A stretch of DNA of 64,000 bases from Flavobacterium solisilvae (GTDB lineage Bacteria; Bacteroidota; Bacteroidia; Flavobacteriales; Flavobacteriaceae). Under the pieces are notes generated by a model, which was not told the DNA's origin, ran no database searches, and worked only from the letters and a program-made list of their open reading frames with translations. This document shows positions 40,509 to 51,000 of the stretch, piece by piece. Numbering within the stretch: position 1 is the stretch's first letter; the number at the start of each line of letters is the position of its first letter. The stretch lies in the NCBI RefSeq assembly GCF_012911605.1, contig NZ_JAAMPT010000208.1, forward strand, positions 351,285-415,284, in the 5' to 3' direction. A program made the translations under genes and the position numbers.

Positions 40509-42563
40509 ATGAAAAAATCTCTAATTATACTAGCAAGCTTGTTTTTAACAATTACAACGCAAGCACAAGACAGATCACAACCAAAACCTGGACCATCACC
40601 AGCTATCAATCTAAAAAAACCAACCACTTTTACATTGCCAAATGGTTTAAAAGTATTAGTTGTTGAAGATCATAAATTACCAAGAGTTTCGTATAGCCTT
40701 TCTATCGACAATGCGCCTTATGCAGAAGGTGACAAAAAAGGAGTTTCTGATTTAACCAGTAGCTTGATTGGAAATGGTTCTACTAAAACTCCAAAAGACG
40801 TTTTCAATGAAGAAATCGACTTTTTAGGTGCAAGCATTAACTTTTATGCTTCTGGAGCATCGGCTAGCGGATTATCAAAACACGCTACCAGAATTTTGGA
40901 ATTAATGGCTGAAGGTGCAATTATGCCAAACTTCACTCAAGAAGAATTTGATAAAGAAAAAGACAAATTAATCGAAGGTTTAAAAACACAAGAAAAAAGT
41001 GTTTCGGCTGTAGCTTCAAGAGTTGAAGATGTTTTAGCATATGGAAAAAATCATCCTGCTGGAGAATATCTTTCTGAAGAAACGATTAAAAATGTGTCAT
41101 TATCTGATGTAAAACAAAACTACAGAACCTATTTTGTTCCTCAAAATGCGTATTTGGTAATCATTGGTGATATTAAAACAAAAGACATCAAAAAATCAGT
41201 TGAAAAACTTTTTGGTCCATGGGTAAAAGCAACTGCTCCAGCATTGACATATTCTAATCCAAGTAATGTTCAATATACTCAAATCAACTTTGTTGATATG
41301 CCAAACGCTGTTCAATCGGAAGTGATTTTAATGAATACTGTAAGTTTAAAAATGTCTGATCCTGATTTCTTTCCAGTAATCTTGGCTAACCAAGTTTTTG
41401 GTGGTGATTTCAACAGTTATTTGAATATGAATTTACGTGAAGCTCACGGTTGGACGTATGGTGCAAGTTCTTATGTTGGTGCAGATAAATACACTAATTC
41501 TAAATTTGTAGCTAGTTCTCAAGTTAGAAATTCAGTTACTGATAGTGCTGTTGTTGAAGCTTTAAAGGAATTAAAAAGAATTAGAACTGAGAGAGTTTCT
41601 GATGAAATGCTAAACAATGTAAAAGCAGGTTACATCGGTCGTTTTGTTATGCAAGTTGAAAAACCAGCAACCGTTGCTCGTTATGCTGTAAATTCTTTAA
41701 CACAAGGTTTGCCAGCTGATTTTTATGAAAATTATATCAAAAAAATCAATGCGGTTACTGCTGATGACGTTATGAGAGTTGCTAACAAATATATGTTACA
41801 AGACAACTTGAGAATTTTGATTGTAAGTAAAGGTTCAGAAGTAATTCCTGCTTTAGAAAAATTGAAAATTCCAATGTTCTATTTCGATAAATATGGTAAT
41901 CCAACTGAAAAACCTGCTATGAAAAAAGCAGTTCCAGCTGGTGTAACTGCAAAAACAGTTGTTGACAACTACATCAAAGCTATTGGTGGAGAAAAAGCTG
42001 TAAAAGCAGTTAAAACTATATCTTTTGTAGGTGAAGCAAAGCATCCACAAGCACCAATGCCAATTGCTTATGTTATGAAAATTGACAGCAAAGGAAAATT
42101 TATGGATGAAATATCAATGGCTGGAATGGGTTCTTTAGTGAAACAAGTGGTAAACGGAAATACAGCTTATGTATCACAACAAGGACAAAAAATGCCAATT
42201 GAAGGAGATGATTTAGCTGAAATGAAAGAAATAGCAATGCCGTTTAGCGAAACATTATTAGCTACTAAAGCGGGTGTTAAAGTTGATGCTATCGAACCAA
42301 TCAATGGTTCTGATGCTTATGTTGTTGTTAATGGCGATACAACTCATTATTTCGATGTTGCTTCCGGATTAAAAGTTGCTGAAAGTAAATCTATGGAACA
42401 ACAAGGTCAAAAAATCACACTAATGACAAGTTTCAATAATTATAAAGAAGTTAAAGGAGTGAAAGTTCCATTTAATATAATCAAAAATCTTGGCTTTGAG
42501 TTAGATGTAAAAATGACTGATGTAAAAATCAACGAAGGTGTTACTGATGCCGATTTTCAATAA
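40509..42563 (+). CDS. M16-family inactive partner with C-terminal LolA-like domain
   Basis: A 684-residue exported protein (signal MKKSLIILASLFLTITTQAQ). Residues about 30-460 form an M16 domain in which the zinc motif is lost: the place of HxxEH reads KKGVSDLTSS, so this is the non-catalytic subunit that supplies the R/Y substrate-binding surface. The last 200 residues (from about VVDNYIKAIGGEKAVKAVKT) form a second domain with the beta-rich pattern of LolA-type lipoprotein carriers (TLMTSFNNYKEVKGVKVPFN). I chose the ATG at 40509; an earlier in-frame start at 40464 overlaps the first gene and precedes no signal-like sequence. Confidence 0.88.
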   Translation: MKKSLIILASLFLTITTQAQDRSQPKPGPSPAINLKKPTTFTLPNGLKVLVVEDHKLPRVSYSLSIDNAPYAEGDKKGVSDLTSSLIGNGSTKTPKDVFNEEIDFLGASINFYASGASASGLSKHATRILELMAEGAIMPNFTQEEFDKEKDKLIEGLKTQEKSVSAVASRVEDVLAYGKNHPAGEYLSEETIKNVSLSDVKQNYRTYFVPQNAYLVIIGDIKTKDIKKSVEKLFGPWVKATAPALTYSNPSNVQYTQINFVDMPNAVQSEVILMNTVSLKMSDPDFFPVILANQVFGGDFNSYLNMNLREAHGWTYGASSYVGADKYTNSKFVASSQVRNSVTDSAVVEALKELKRIRTERVSDEMLNNVKAGYIGRFVMQVEKPATVARYAVNSLTQGLPADFYENYIKKINAVTADDVMRVANKYMLQDNLRILIVSKGSEVIPALEKLKIPMFYFDKYGNPTEKPAMKKAVPAGVTAKTVVDNYIKAIGGEKAVKAVKTISFVGEAKHPQAPMPIAYVMKIDSKGKFMDEISMAGMGSLVKQVVNGNTAYVSQQGQKMPIEGDDLAEMKEIAMPFSETLLATKAGVKVDAIEPINGSDAYVVVNGDTTHYFDVASGLKVAESKSMEQQGQKITLMTSFNNYKEVKGVKVPFNIIKNLGFELDVKMTDVKINEGVTDADFQ

Positions 42564-42587
42564 TTGAAATTTTTTTAATAGTTTTAA

Positions 42588-42619
42588 AAACCATCTCGTT
42601 TATTCGAGGTGGTTTTTTT
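42588..42619 (+). terminator. Intrinsic terminator after the M16 pair
   Basis: AAACCATCTCG and CGAGGTGGTTT with a TTTATT loop and a T-run. Confidence 0.9.
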
Positions 42620-42665
42620 ATGGTATCAAATTTATTTTTACTTTTAATTCAAATTTTTTAATCAG

Positions 42666-43778
42666 ATGAATTTAAGTTATTGGGAAATAAAAAATTGGTT
42701 TACCAATGTTGATTTTACTATTGTAGGCAGCGGAATTGTAGGTTTACATTGTGCTTTGGCATTGCGAGAAAAATATCCAAACAGTAAAATATTAGTTTTA
42801 GAAAAAGGGATTTTACCACAAGGTGCAAGTACAAAAAATGCCGGCTTTGCTTGTTTTGGAAGCATTTCCGAAATTTTAGACGATTTAAAAAACCATTCCG
42901 AAGAAGAAGTTATTCAACTCATTCAAAAACGCTGGAACGGATTGCAATTACTTCGTAAAAATCTTGGTGATGAAGCCATTGATTTCAAACCTTTTGGCGG
43001 ATACGAATTGTTTTTAAAAGATGATGAAAGCGGTTACAACGAATGTTTGCAACGAATTCCGTTTGTAAATGAAATTTTGAAACCTATTTTTAGAAACGAC
43101 GTTTTTAACAAAGAAGTAGATCGATTTGACTTTAAAAACATACACGAATACTTGATTTTTAATCCATTTGAAGCTCAAATCGACACTGGAAAAATGATGA
43201 ATGCTTTGCTCCAAAAAGCTATCGCAAACAATATTTTAATTCTAAATCAAGTAGTGGTTAGTTCTTATTCGGATAAAGGGAATTCGGTAGAAGTTCAGAT
43301 GAATGATTTTAGTTTTTCAACCCAAAAATTGTTTTTTGCAACCAATGGCTTTGCCGAAAAGATTACCAATAGTCAAGTAAAACCGGCAAGAGCGCAAGTT
43401 TTAATTACTGAACCAATTCCAAATTTAGATATCAAAGGAACATTTCATTTAGACAAAGGCTATTACTATTTTAGAAATATTGATGATAGAATTCTTCTTG
43501 GCGGTGGAAGAAATTTAGATTTTGAAGGTGAAACTATAACTGAGTTTGGTCAAACTGAATTAATTCAAAATCATTTGGAAAAATTATTAAAAGAAGTAAT
43601 TTTACCTGATGCAGATTTTAAAATTGCGCATCGCTGGAGTGGCATTATGGGAATGGGTTCAAGCAAAAAACCAATTGTTGAACCGCTTTCTGAAAATGTT
43701 TTTTGTGGCGTTCGCCTTGGCGGAATGGGAGTCGCAATAGGAAGTTTGATAGGAAAAGAATTAGCAGATTTAGTTTAA
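42666..43778 (+). CDS. FAD-dependent oxidoreductase (DadA-like family)
   Basis: A 370-residue flavoenzyme of the DAO fold. The N-terminal dinucleotide motif is FTIVGSGIVGLHCALALREK with ILVLEKG as the adenine-ribose acid, and the C-terminal FAD contact is VFCGVRLGGMGVAIGSLIGK. The substrate could be an amino acid or a related amine; no neighbour points to one. ASTKNAGFACFG follows the DAO signature. It lies 6 bases before mtgA and probably shares its transcript. Confidence 0.88.
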   Translation: MNLSYWEIKNWFTNVDFTIVGSGIVGLHCALALREKYPNSKILVLEKGILPQGASTKNAGFACFGSISEILDDLKNHSEEEVIQLIQKRWNGLQLLRKNLGDEAIDFKPFGGYELFLKDDESGYNECLQRIPFVNEILKPIFRNDVFNKEVDRFDFKNIHEYLIFNPFEAQIDTGKMMNALLQKAIANNILILNQVVVSSYSDKGNSVEVQMNDFSFSTQKLFFATNGFAEKITNSQVKPARAQVLITEPIPNLDIKGTFHLDKGYYYFRNIDDRILLGGGRNLDFEGETITEFGQTELIQNHLEKLLKEVILPDADFKIAHRWSGIMGMGSSKKPIVEPLSENVFCGVRLGGMGVAIGSLIGKELADLV

Positions 43779-43784
43779 TAAAGT

Positions 43785-44465
43785 ATGATTAGAAAAATAT
43801 TTCGTTGGATTTGGAAAGCCACACTTTGGTTTATTGCCTTGTCAATTTTGTCAGTGATTATCTTTAAATGGGTTCCAGTGCCAATAACGCCATTGATGAT
43901 GACACGTGCTATTGATAATAAAATGGAAGGGAAAGATATGATTTTAAGCCACGATTGGGAACCAATTGAAAATATTTCGCCTAATCTTCAAAAAGCTGTT
44001 ATCGCCAGCGAAGATGGAAATTTTTTAAAACATAACGGTTTTGATTTTAAAGCGATGCAAAAAGCGTTTAAAAACAACCAAAAAGGTAAGCGATTAAAAG
44101 GCGGAAGCACGATTTCGCAACAAACTGCCAAAAACGTTTTCCTTTGGCAAGGTAGAAGCTATTTGCGAAAATGTTTGGAAGCCTATTTTACAGTTTTGAT
44201 AGAACTTATTTGGGGAAAAGAACGAATTATGGAAGTTTATCTTAACTCAATAGAAATGGGTAACGGTGTTTATGGAGCCGAAGCTGCTGCACAACATTGG
44301 TATAGAAAAAGTGCTGCCGATTTAACCAAACAAGAAGCTGCTGGAATTGCCGCAATTTTGCCAAACCCAAGAAAATATAAAGCAACTAATTCGTCTTCTT
44401 ATATTGAAAGAAGAAAATCCAAAATTGTTCGCGTAATGAATCAAATTGATAAAATTGAATATTAA
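43785..44465 (+). CDS. mtgA: Monofunctional peptidoglycan glycosyltransferase
   Basis: A 226-residue GT51 enzyme with one N-terminal TM segment (about 14-31, TLWFIALSILSVIIFKWV). The catalytic Glu lies in VIASEDGNFLKHNGFDF; GGSTISQQTAKNVFLWQGRS, RKCLEAYFTVLIELIWGKER and EVYLNSIEMGNGVYGAEAAA complete the family blocks. It polymerises lipid II into glycan strands at the inner membrane. There is no transpeptidase domain, which fits MtgA. It follows the oxidoreductase gene and ends at a terminator. Confidence 0.96.
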   Translation: MIRKIFRWIWKATLWFIALSILSVIIFKWVPVPITPLMMTRAIDNKMEGKDMILSHDWEPIENISPNLQKAVIASEDGNFLKHNGFDFKAMQKAFKNNQKGKRLKGGSTISQQTAKNVFLWQGRSYLRKCLEAYFTVLIELIWGKERIMEVYLNSIEMGNGVYGAEAAAQHWYRKSAADLTKQEAAGIAAILPNPRKYKATNSSSYIERRKSKIVRVMNQIDKIEY

Positions 44466-44491
44466 CAAAACCGACTTTTGTCGGTTTTGTT
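44464..44491. terminator. Bidirectional terminator
   Basis: AACAAAACCGAC and GTCGGTTTTGTT around a TTTT loop, between the convergent mtgA and DoxX genes. Confidence 0.92.
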
Positions 44492-44493
44492 TT

Positions 44494-44868
44494 TTAGTAA
44501 AATAAAGGTTTATATTGTTGCCAATGCTTGTAAATCAAAATTGAATTTATAATAACAATTAGTAATGCAATACTAATTCCTGGAATGTCTAAAAACATGT
44601 GGAATAACAAAATATTGATCGAAATTGGTGCTAAAAGGATTAAGGCAAAAGCTACCCATTTTTTTAGCAAAAGCATTGCGCCAATCATTACTTCTAATAT
44701 TCCAACAACAGGAAAAATATAACCAGTTGCTCCAAGTGAATTCATAAATTCTCCAGCCGAACCCGTCGGCGCATCCATGGGTATAAAATGTAAAAACTTA
44801 TTAGCTCCAAAAATAAGAAGCAGTAATCCTAAAACAATTCTGGCGATTTTTGTAAACATTGAATTCAT
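44494..44868 (-). CDS. DoxX-family membrane protein
   Basis: A 124-residue protein with four TM segments (KIARIVLGLLLLIFGANKFL, GYIFPVVGILEVMIGAMLLL, FALILLAPISINILLFHMFL and a last segment ending near residue 113). The family name comes from subunits of thiosulfate:quinone oxidoreductase, but small members like this are uncharacterised. The conserved GANKF and a GExMNSLGATGY segment match the family. It is monocistronic. Confidence 0.9.
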   Translation of the reverse strand: MNSMFTKIARIVLGLLLLIFGANKFLHFIPMDAPTGSAGEFMNSLGATGYIFPVVGILEVMIGAMLLLKKWVAFALILLAPISINILLFHMFLDIPGISIALLIVIINSILIYKHWQQYKPLFY

Positions 44869-45074
44869 AGAAAAGCAAATTTGTGATTAGTAATAGGGTA
44901 AAAATAGTATAAATTTTTTATAATCTGTAATTTTGATATTGTTTTATAATAAATAATCAAAAAAAATGTTAAAAAATTAGAAACTTATTTGTTTTGATTT
45001 TTACTTTTTTTAAAAGAAAAACGCATTTAGATTAAAAGAACTCGTTAAATATTTCCTTTTTTCACTCAGTCTTT

Positions 45075-45082
45075 TACCTTTG
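45075..45082 (+). promoter_or_regulatory. Promoter of maeB (-7 TACCTTTG)
   Basis: TACCTTTG, exact TAnnTTTG, 22 bases before the ATG. The rest of the 236-base gap before maeB is AT-rich without another signal. Confidence 0.55.
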
Positions 45083-45104
45083 TACTTCTGAATAAAGAAA
45101 TACC

Positions 45105-47402
45105 ATGAATAAATATAGTAAAAGACGAGAAGCACTCTTATATCACGCAAAACCAACGCCAGGAAAAATTAAAGTGGTTCCAACTAAAAAATATGCTACC
45201 CAAAGAGATTTGTCGTTAGCCTATTCGCCAGGTGTTGCCGAACCTTGTTTGGAAATTGCTAAAGATGTAAACAACGTTTATAAATATACTTCCAAAGGAA
45301 ATCTTGTAGCCGTTATTTCTAACGGAACGGCGGTTTTAGGTCTTGGTGATATTGGTCCAGAAGCGTCAAAACCCGTAATGGAAGGAAAAGCATTGTTGTT
45401 TAAAATCTTTGCTGATATTGATGTTTTTGATATTGAAGTAGGAACAAAAGATATCGATGCTTTTATTGAAACCGTAAAAAATATTGCGCCAACTTTTGGT
45501 GGAATTAATCTTGAAGATATTAAAGCACCTGAGTCGTTTGAAATTGAAAGACGATTGGTGGAAGAGTTGAATATTCCGGTGATGCACGATGATCAGCATG
45601 GAACGGCAATTATTTCTTCGGCGGCATTGATAAACGCACTCGAATTAGCAGAAAAACAACCCGAAAACGTGAAAGTTGTCGTTTCTGGAGCAGGTTCGGC
45701 AGCATTAGCTTGTGCGAATTTGTATTTGCTTTTAGGTGTAAAAACTGAAAATATTATTATGTTCGACAGTGGTGGTGTGCTTTCTTCTGAAAGAACCGAC
45801 TTGTCTGATTTACAAAAAAGATATACTGCCGGAAAACCAGGAACAACTTTAGCAGAAGCGATGAAAAATGCCGATGTTTTCCTTGGATTATCCGCTGGAA
45901 ATATCGTTTCTCCTGAAATGCTTTTGTCGATGGCAAAAAACCCAATCGTTTTTGCGATGGCAAACCCAATTCCAGAAATTGATTATGATTTGGCCATTGC
46001 AACTCGAGAAGATATTATCATGGCAACGGGACGTTCTGATCATCCTAATCAAGTGAATAACGTACTTGGTTTTCCTTATATTTTCCGTGGCGCATTGGAT
46101 GTTCGCGCGACCAAAATTAATGAAGCAATGAAAATGGCAGCGGTTCGTGCTTTGGCAGCTTTGGCAAAAGAATCGGTGCCAGAACAAGTGAATATTGCCT
46201 ATGGCGAAACAAGATTGAATTTTGGAAAAGAGTACATCATTCCAAAGCCATTTGATCCAAGATTGATAGCCGTTGTTGCGCCAGCAGTTGCAAAAGCGGC
46301 CATGGAAAGTGGCGTGGCATTGAACCCAATTTCCGATTGGGGAAAATATGAAGAAGAATTGTTAGACCGATTAGGTTCTGATAATAAGATGGTTAGGTTG
46401 TTGACCAACAGAGCAAAAACAGAACCAAAACGTGTGGTTTTTGCCGAAGCCGATCATTTGGATGTTTTGAAAGCAGCTCAAATTGCGCACGAAGAAGGAA
46501 TCGCCAAACCAATTTTGTTAGGAAATAAAGAAGTGATTTTGGAACTAAAAGAAGAACTTGGTTTTGATGCTGATATTCCAATTTTTGATCCAAAAACCAG
46601 CGAAGAAGACAAACGTAGATTAGAATATGCCCAGATTTTTTGGGAAGCAAGACAACGCAGAGGAATTTCGTTGCTCGATGCTCAAAAATGGATGCGTGAA
46701 CGCAATTATTTTGCTGCAATGATGGTTAATCATGGCGATGCCGATGCTATGGTTTCGGGATATTCTAGAAGTTATCCATCTGTAGTAAAACCTTTGATGC
46801 AATTAATTGGGAAAGCACCAGGAATTTCCTTGATTGCTACGACCAATATGATGATGACTAATCGCGGACCAATGTTTTTATCCGATACTGCGATAAACCC
46901 AAACCCAACAGCAGATGATTTGGCAAAAATTGCTTTGATGACTGAAAAAACAGTTCGAATGTTTGGAATGGAACCCGTTATTGCCATGGTTTCGTATTCG
47001 AATTTTGGTTCTTCTTCAAATGAAAGTGCTACTAAAGTTAGAGAAGCGGTTGCTTATCTTCATAAATATTATCCCGATTTGATTGTGGATGGCGAAATTC
47101 AAACGGATTTTGCCTTAAATTCAGATATGCTAAAAGAGAAGTTTCCTTTTTCAAAATTGGCCGGAAAGAAAGTTAACACCATGATTTTTCCTAATTTAGA
47201 ATCGGCAAATATTACGTATAAATTGTTAAAAGAACTTTATAAAGTAGATTCTATTGGTCCAATTATGCTTGGAATGGAAAAACCAGCTCATATTTTTCAG
47301 CTTGGTGCAAGCGTAGAAGAAATGGTCAACATGGTAGCAGTTGCAGTAGTTGACGCTCAAGAAAAAGAAAAAAGAAGAAAGATGATTCAAGTAAATTTAT
47401 AG
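45105..47402 (+). CDS. maeB: NADP-dependent malic enzyme with C-terminal phosphotransacetylase-like domain
   Basis: A 765-residue fusion. The N-terminal part (1 to about 420) is malic enzyme: AYSPGVAEPCLEIAKD, GLGDIGPEASKPVMEGKALL, EDIKAPESFEIERRLVEELN, HDDQHGTAIISSAALINALE and the nucleotide-binding VVVSGAGSAALACANLYLLL. The C-terminal part (about 430-765) is phosphate acetyl/butyryl-transferase-like (RVVFAEADHLDVLKAAQIAH, NHGDADAMVSGYSRSYPSVV), which in E. coli MaeB is regulatory and not catalytic. It decarboxylates malate to pyruvate with NADP reduction. The length matches the MaeB type. Confidence 0.96.
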   Translation: MNKYSKRREALLYHAKPTPGKIKVVPTKKYATQRDLSLAYSPGVAEPCLEIAKDVNNVYKYTSKGNLVAVISNGTAVLGLGDIGPEASKPVMEGKALLFKIFADIDVFDIEVGTKDIDAFIETVKNIAPTFGGINLEDIKAPESFEIERRLVEELNIPVMHDDQHGTAIISSAALINALELAEKQPENVKVVVSGAGSAALACANLYLLLGVKTENIIMFDSGGVLSSERTDLSDLQKRYTAGKPGTTLAEAMKNADVFLGLSAGNIVSPEMLLSMAKNPIVFAMANPIPEIDYDLAIATREDIIMATGRSDHPNQVNNVLGFPYIFRGALDVRATKINEAMKMAAVRALAALAKESVPEQVNIAYGETRLNFGKEYIIPKPFDPRLIAVVAPAVAKAAMESGVALNPISDWGKYEEELLDRLGSDNKMVRLLTNRAKTEPKRVVFAEADHLDVLKAAQIAHEEGIAKPILLGNKEVILELKEELGFDADIPIFDPKTSEEDKRRLEYAQIFWEARQRRGISLLDAQKWMRERNYFAAMMVNHGDADAMVSGYSRSYPSVVKPLMQLIGKAPGISLIATTNMMMTNRGPMFLSDTAINPNPTADDLAKIALMTEKTVRMFGMEPVIAMVSYSNFGSSSNESATKVREAVAYLHKYYPDLIVDGEIQTDFALNSDMLKEKFPFSKLAGKKVNTMIFPNLESANITYKLLKELYKVDSIGPIMLGMEKPAHIFQLGASVEEMVNMVAVAVVDAQEKEKRRKMIQVNL

Positions 47403-47451
47403 ATTTTTTTAACATTAGTTCAAGTAAAAATACTCTGTTAGAGAAATTTGT

Positions 47452-47459
47452 TATATTTG
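47452..47459 (+). promoter_or_regulatory. Promoter of ruvA-sprA (-7 TATATTTG)
   Basis: TATATTTG, exact TAnnTTTG, 20 bases before the ruvA ATG. Confidence 0.55.
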
Positions 47460-47478
47460 AAATGACTTTTTAATCAAA

Positions 47479-48060
47479 ATGATAGCACATATTCAAGGCA
47501 AATTAGTAGAAAAAACACCAACCGAAGTTGTGATTGATTGCAACGGAGTTGGTTATCATATTCATATTTCTTTGCACACTTATTCTTTATTACCAGCAAC
47601 CGATTTTATCAAGCTTTTTACTTTTTTACAAGTAAAAGAAGACTCGCATTCGCTTTTTGGTTTTGTAGAAAAATCAGAGCGCGAGTTGTTTAAATTATTG
47701 CTTTCAGTATCTGGAATTGGTGCAAGTATTGCTAGAACGATGTTATCTTCATTAGATCCAAAACAAATTATTCACGCTATTGGCAGTGGTGATGTTGCTA
47801 CCATTCAATCGATTAAAGGAATTGGAGGCAAAACAGCGCAGCGCGTTATCTTGGATTTAAAAGAAAAAGTGTTAAAAATCTATGATTTAGATGAAATTTC
47901 GATTTCTTCACACAATATTAACAGAGAAGAATCGTTATCTGCTTTGGAAGTTTTAGGATATCAACGAAAAGCATCTGAAAAAATTGTCGATAAGATTATC
48001 CTAGATAATCCGTCGGCAACCGTTGAAATGATTATCAAACAAGCCTTAAAAAATTTATAA
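47479..48060 (+). CDS. ruvA: Holliday junction branch migration protein RuvA
   Basis: A 193-residue DNA-binding subunit of the RuvAB branch-migration complex. Domain I (OB-like, about 1-65: AHIQGKLVEKTPTEVVIDCN), domain II with two helix-hairpin-helix motifs (LLLSVSGIGASIARTMLSSL and TIQSIKGIGGKTAQRVILDL), and domain III (about 145-193, EESLSALEVLGYQRKASEKI) that binds RuvB. It is complete. The sprA start codon follows its stop by only 3 bases, in the same frame. Confidence 0.97.
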   Translation: MIAHIQGKLVEKTPTEVVIDCNGVGYHIHISLHTYSLLPATDFIKLFTFLQVKEDSHSLFGFVEKSERELFKLLLSVSGIGASIARTMLSSLDPKQIIHAIGSGDVATIQSIKGIGGKTAQRVILDLKEKVLKIYDLDEISISSHNINREESLSALEVLGYQRKASEKIVDKIILDNPSATVEMIIKQALKNL

Positions 48061-48063
48061 TTT

Positions 48064-51000
48064 TTGGAAACAAATTACAATACTTTTTTTTCAAACAAAC
48101 TAATTAAAACTGTTTTCGGACTGTTTTTTTTGATTAGTTTCGATGCACTTTCGCAAGTTGAAGAAAACGAAACACCGAAAGATTCGGTTGGATATAAAAC
48201 AGGTAGAGTTGAAATTGGTAATCCAAACAGTATTATCAATGCTTATACTTATGATCCGATAACTAATAGATACATCTACACAAGTACTTTTGAAGGATTC
48301 AATATTAATTATCCTATAATTTTAACTCCAAAAGAGTATGAAGAATTGGTGCTTAGAGAATCAATGCGAGCTTATTATAAGCAAAAATCAAAAGCGATTG
48401 ATGGAAAAGGAACCGATGCCGAGAAGAAAGATTTGTTGCCAAGATATTATGTGAATTCTGGATTTTTTGAAACGATATTTGGTTCTAATACTATTGATGT
48501 AAAACCAACAGGTTCGGTAGAAATGGATTTGGGCGCACGATATACTAAGCAAGATAATCCGGCATTTTCTCCTAGAAATAGAGCGCAAACCACTTTTGAT
48601 TTTGATCAAAGAATTTCGATGAGTTTGATGGGAAAAGTGGGAACAAGATTAAATGTTAATGCTAATTATGATACCGAATCGACATTTGCTTTTCAAAATC
48701 TTATCAAATTAGAATATGCGCCAACAGAAGATGATATTATTCAAAAAATAGAAGTTGGTAACGTGAGTATGCCGTTGACCAATTCATTGATTCGTGGTGC
48801 GCAAAGCCTTTTTGGGGTAAAAGCACAATTTCAATTTGGTAAAACAACGATTACTGGAGTTTTCTCGGAACAAAAATCGCAAACGCGCTCAGTAACAGCT
48901 CAAGGTGGTGGAACAATTCAAGATTTTGAATTATTTGCATTAGAATATGATGCGGACAGACACTTTTTCCTTTCGCAATATTTTAGAAATAAATACAACA
49001 AAGCGCTTGAACGATACCCTTATATTGATAGTAGAGTGCAAATTACCCGAATTGAAGTTTGGGTTACCAATAAGCAAAACCGAATTAGCAATACCAATAA
49101 TAATTTAAGAAATATTATTGCGCTTCAGGATTTAGGTGAAGCTCAAATTCAAGGAATAAATGACGATGATATAGTTTCTACAAACTTAGCATATTATCCG
49201 AACTTTTTTACTAGTTCACCTGATACTCCAACGAATAATAAAAATAATATTTTCAACCCAGCAACAATAACATCATCGCCTCAAAACTTTGTTGGAACAC
49301 TTCCTCCAGGAGTTGGTATATTAAATTCAAATGTTAGAGAAATTGTGACTTCTTCTCAAGGATTTAATCAACCAATCCTTCCTGGAAATACGCCAATTCT
49401 TACAGAAGGCACAGCTTATGCTAAGCTCGAGAACGCAAGAAAATTAACCCAAAATGAATTTACTTATCATCCGCAATTAGGTTATATATCGCTTCAACAA
49501 CGATTAGCAAACGATGAAGTTCTTGCTGTTGCTTATCAATATAGTATTGGTGATGAAGTGTATCAAGTAGGAGAATTTGGTACCGATGGAGTAGAGTCTA
49601 CCTCAATTTCGGGAACACCAGATAGTCCAAACGTTTCTACAAATAGTTTGATTTTAAAAATGTTGAAAAGTAGCTTAACGAATGTTAATGCGCCAATTTG
49701 GAACTTGATGATGAAAAATATTTATCAAATTCCGGGTGGATATCAATTGCAACAAGAAGATTTCCGTTTCAACATTCTTTATACTGATCCATCACCAATA
49801 AATTATATTTCTCCGGCAAACTCATCATCACCATTACCTGCTGATGTTGCCGAAACACCGTTGATAAAAGTTTTCAATGTCGATAAATTGAATTATAATA
49901 ATGATCCACAAAATGGTGGTGACGGTTTCTTTGATTTCTATCCAGGATTGACAGTTGATCAGCAAAATGGTAGAATTATATTTACGACTGTTGAACCTTT
50001 TGGTCGTCATTTATTCGAAAAATTAAGAACTAGTTCTTCCGAAGATTATTTTGAAAATTATGATGCTACCAATATACCAACTACAAATACATTCAACCCA
50101 AATCAGGCAAAGTATGTATTTAGAGAAATGTATAGAACTACTCAAGCTGCTGCTTTACAAGATGCATCGAGAAATAAATTTCAATTAAAAGGTCGATACA
50201 AATCGGCTGGTGGCGACGGAATTCCAATTGGAGCTATCAATGTTGCAAGAGGTTCGGTTGTGGTAACTGCTGGCGGAAGAGTTTTAGTGGAAGGTGTTGA
50301 CTATAGCGTAAATTATCAAGCAGGAAGAGTTCAAATTCTTGATCCATCATTAGCCAATACACCAGTGGAAGTTTCGGTAGAAAATAACGCAACTTTTGGT
50401 CAACAAACCCGTAGATTTATGGGAATTAACGTGGAACATAAATTTAGTGATAAATTAATGTTTGGTGGTACATTCTTAAAAATGACCGAAAGACCATTTA
50501 CCAATAAATCCAACTATGGACAAGAATCAGTAAATAATACAATCTTTGGTTTCAATGCTATCTATTCTACAGAAGTTCCTTTCTTAACACGATTAGCTAA
50601 TAAATTACCAAATATTGATACAGATGTTCCATCAAACCTTTCGTTGCGTGGAGAGATTGCTTTCCTAAAACCTGATGCTTCAAAGAATGATGCATTCGAT
50701 GGTGAATCAACAGTGTATGTTGATGATTTTGAAGGTTCACAAACAACTATTGATATGCGTGCGCCACTTTCATGGTCGTTATCTAGCGTTCCTGAATTTC
50801 CATCAAATCCATCGCCTGGAACTGTACCATACAACTTTAATTCAACGGCTTTGGATTTATCCTACGGATACAAAAGAGCAAAACTAAGTTGGTACAGTAT
50901 CGATCCAACGCTTTTTGTACAAACGCCAAGCGATGTTGGAAATGATGGAGTTTCGCTAAATACAACACGTAGAATTTTTAATCGAGAATTATATCCTAAC

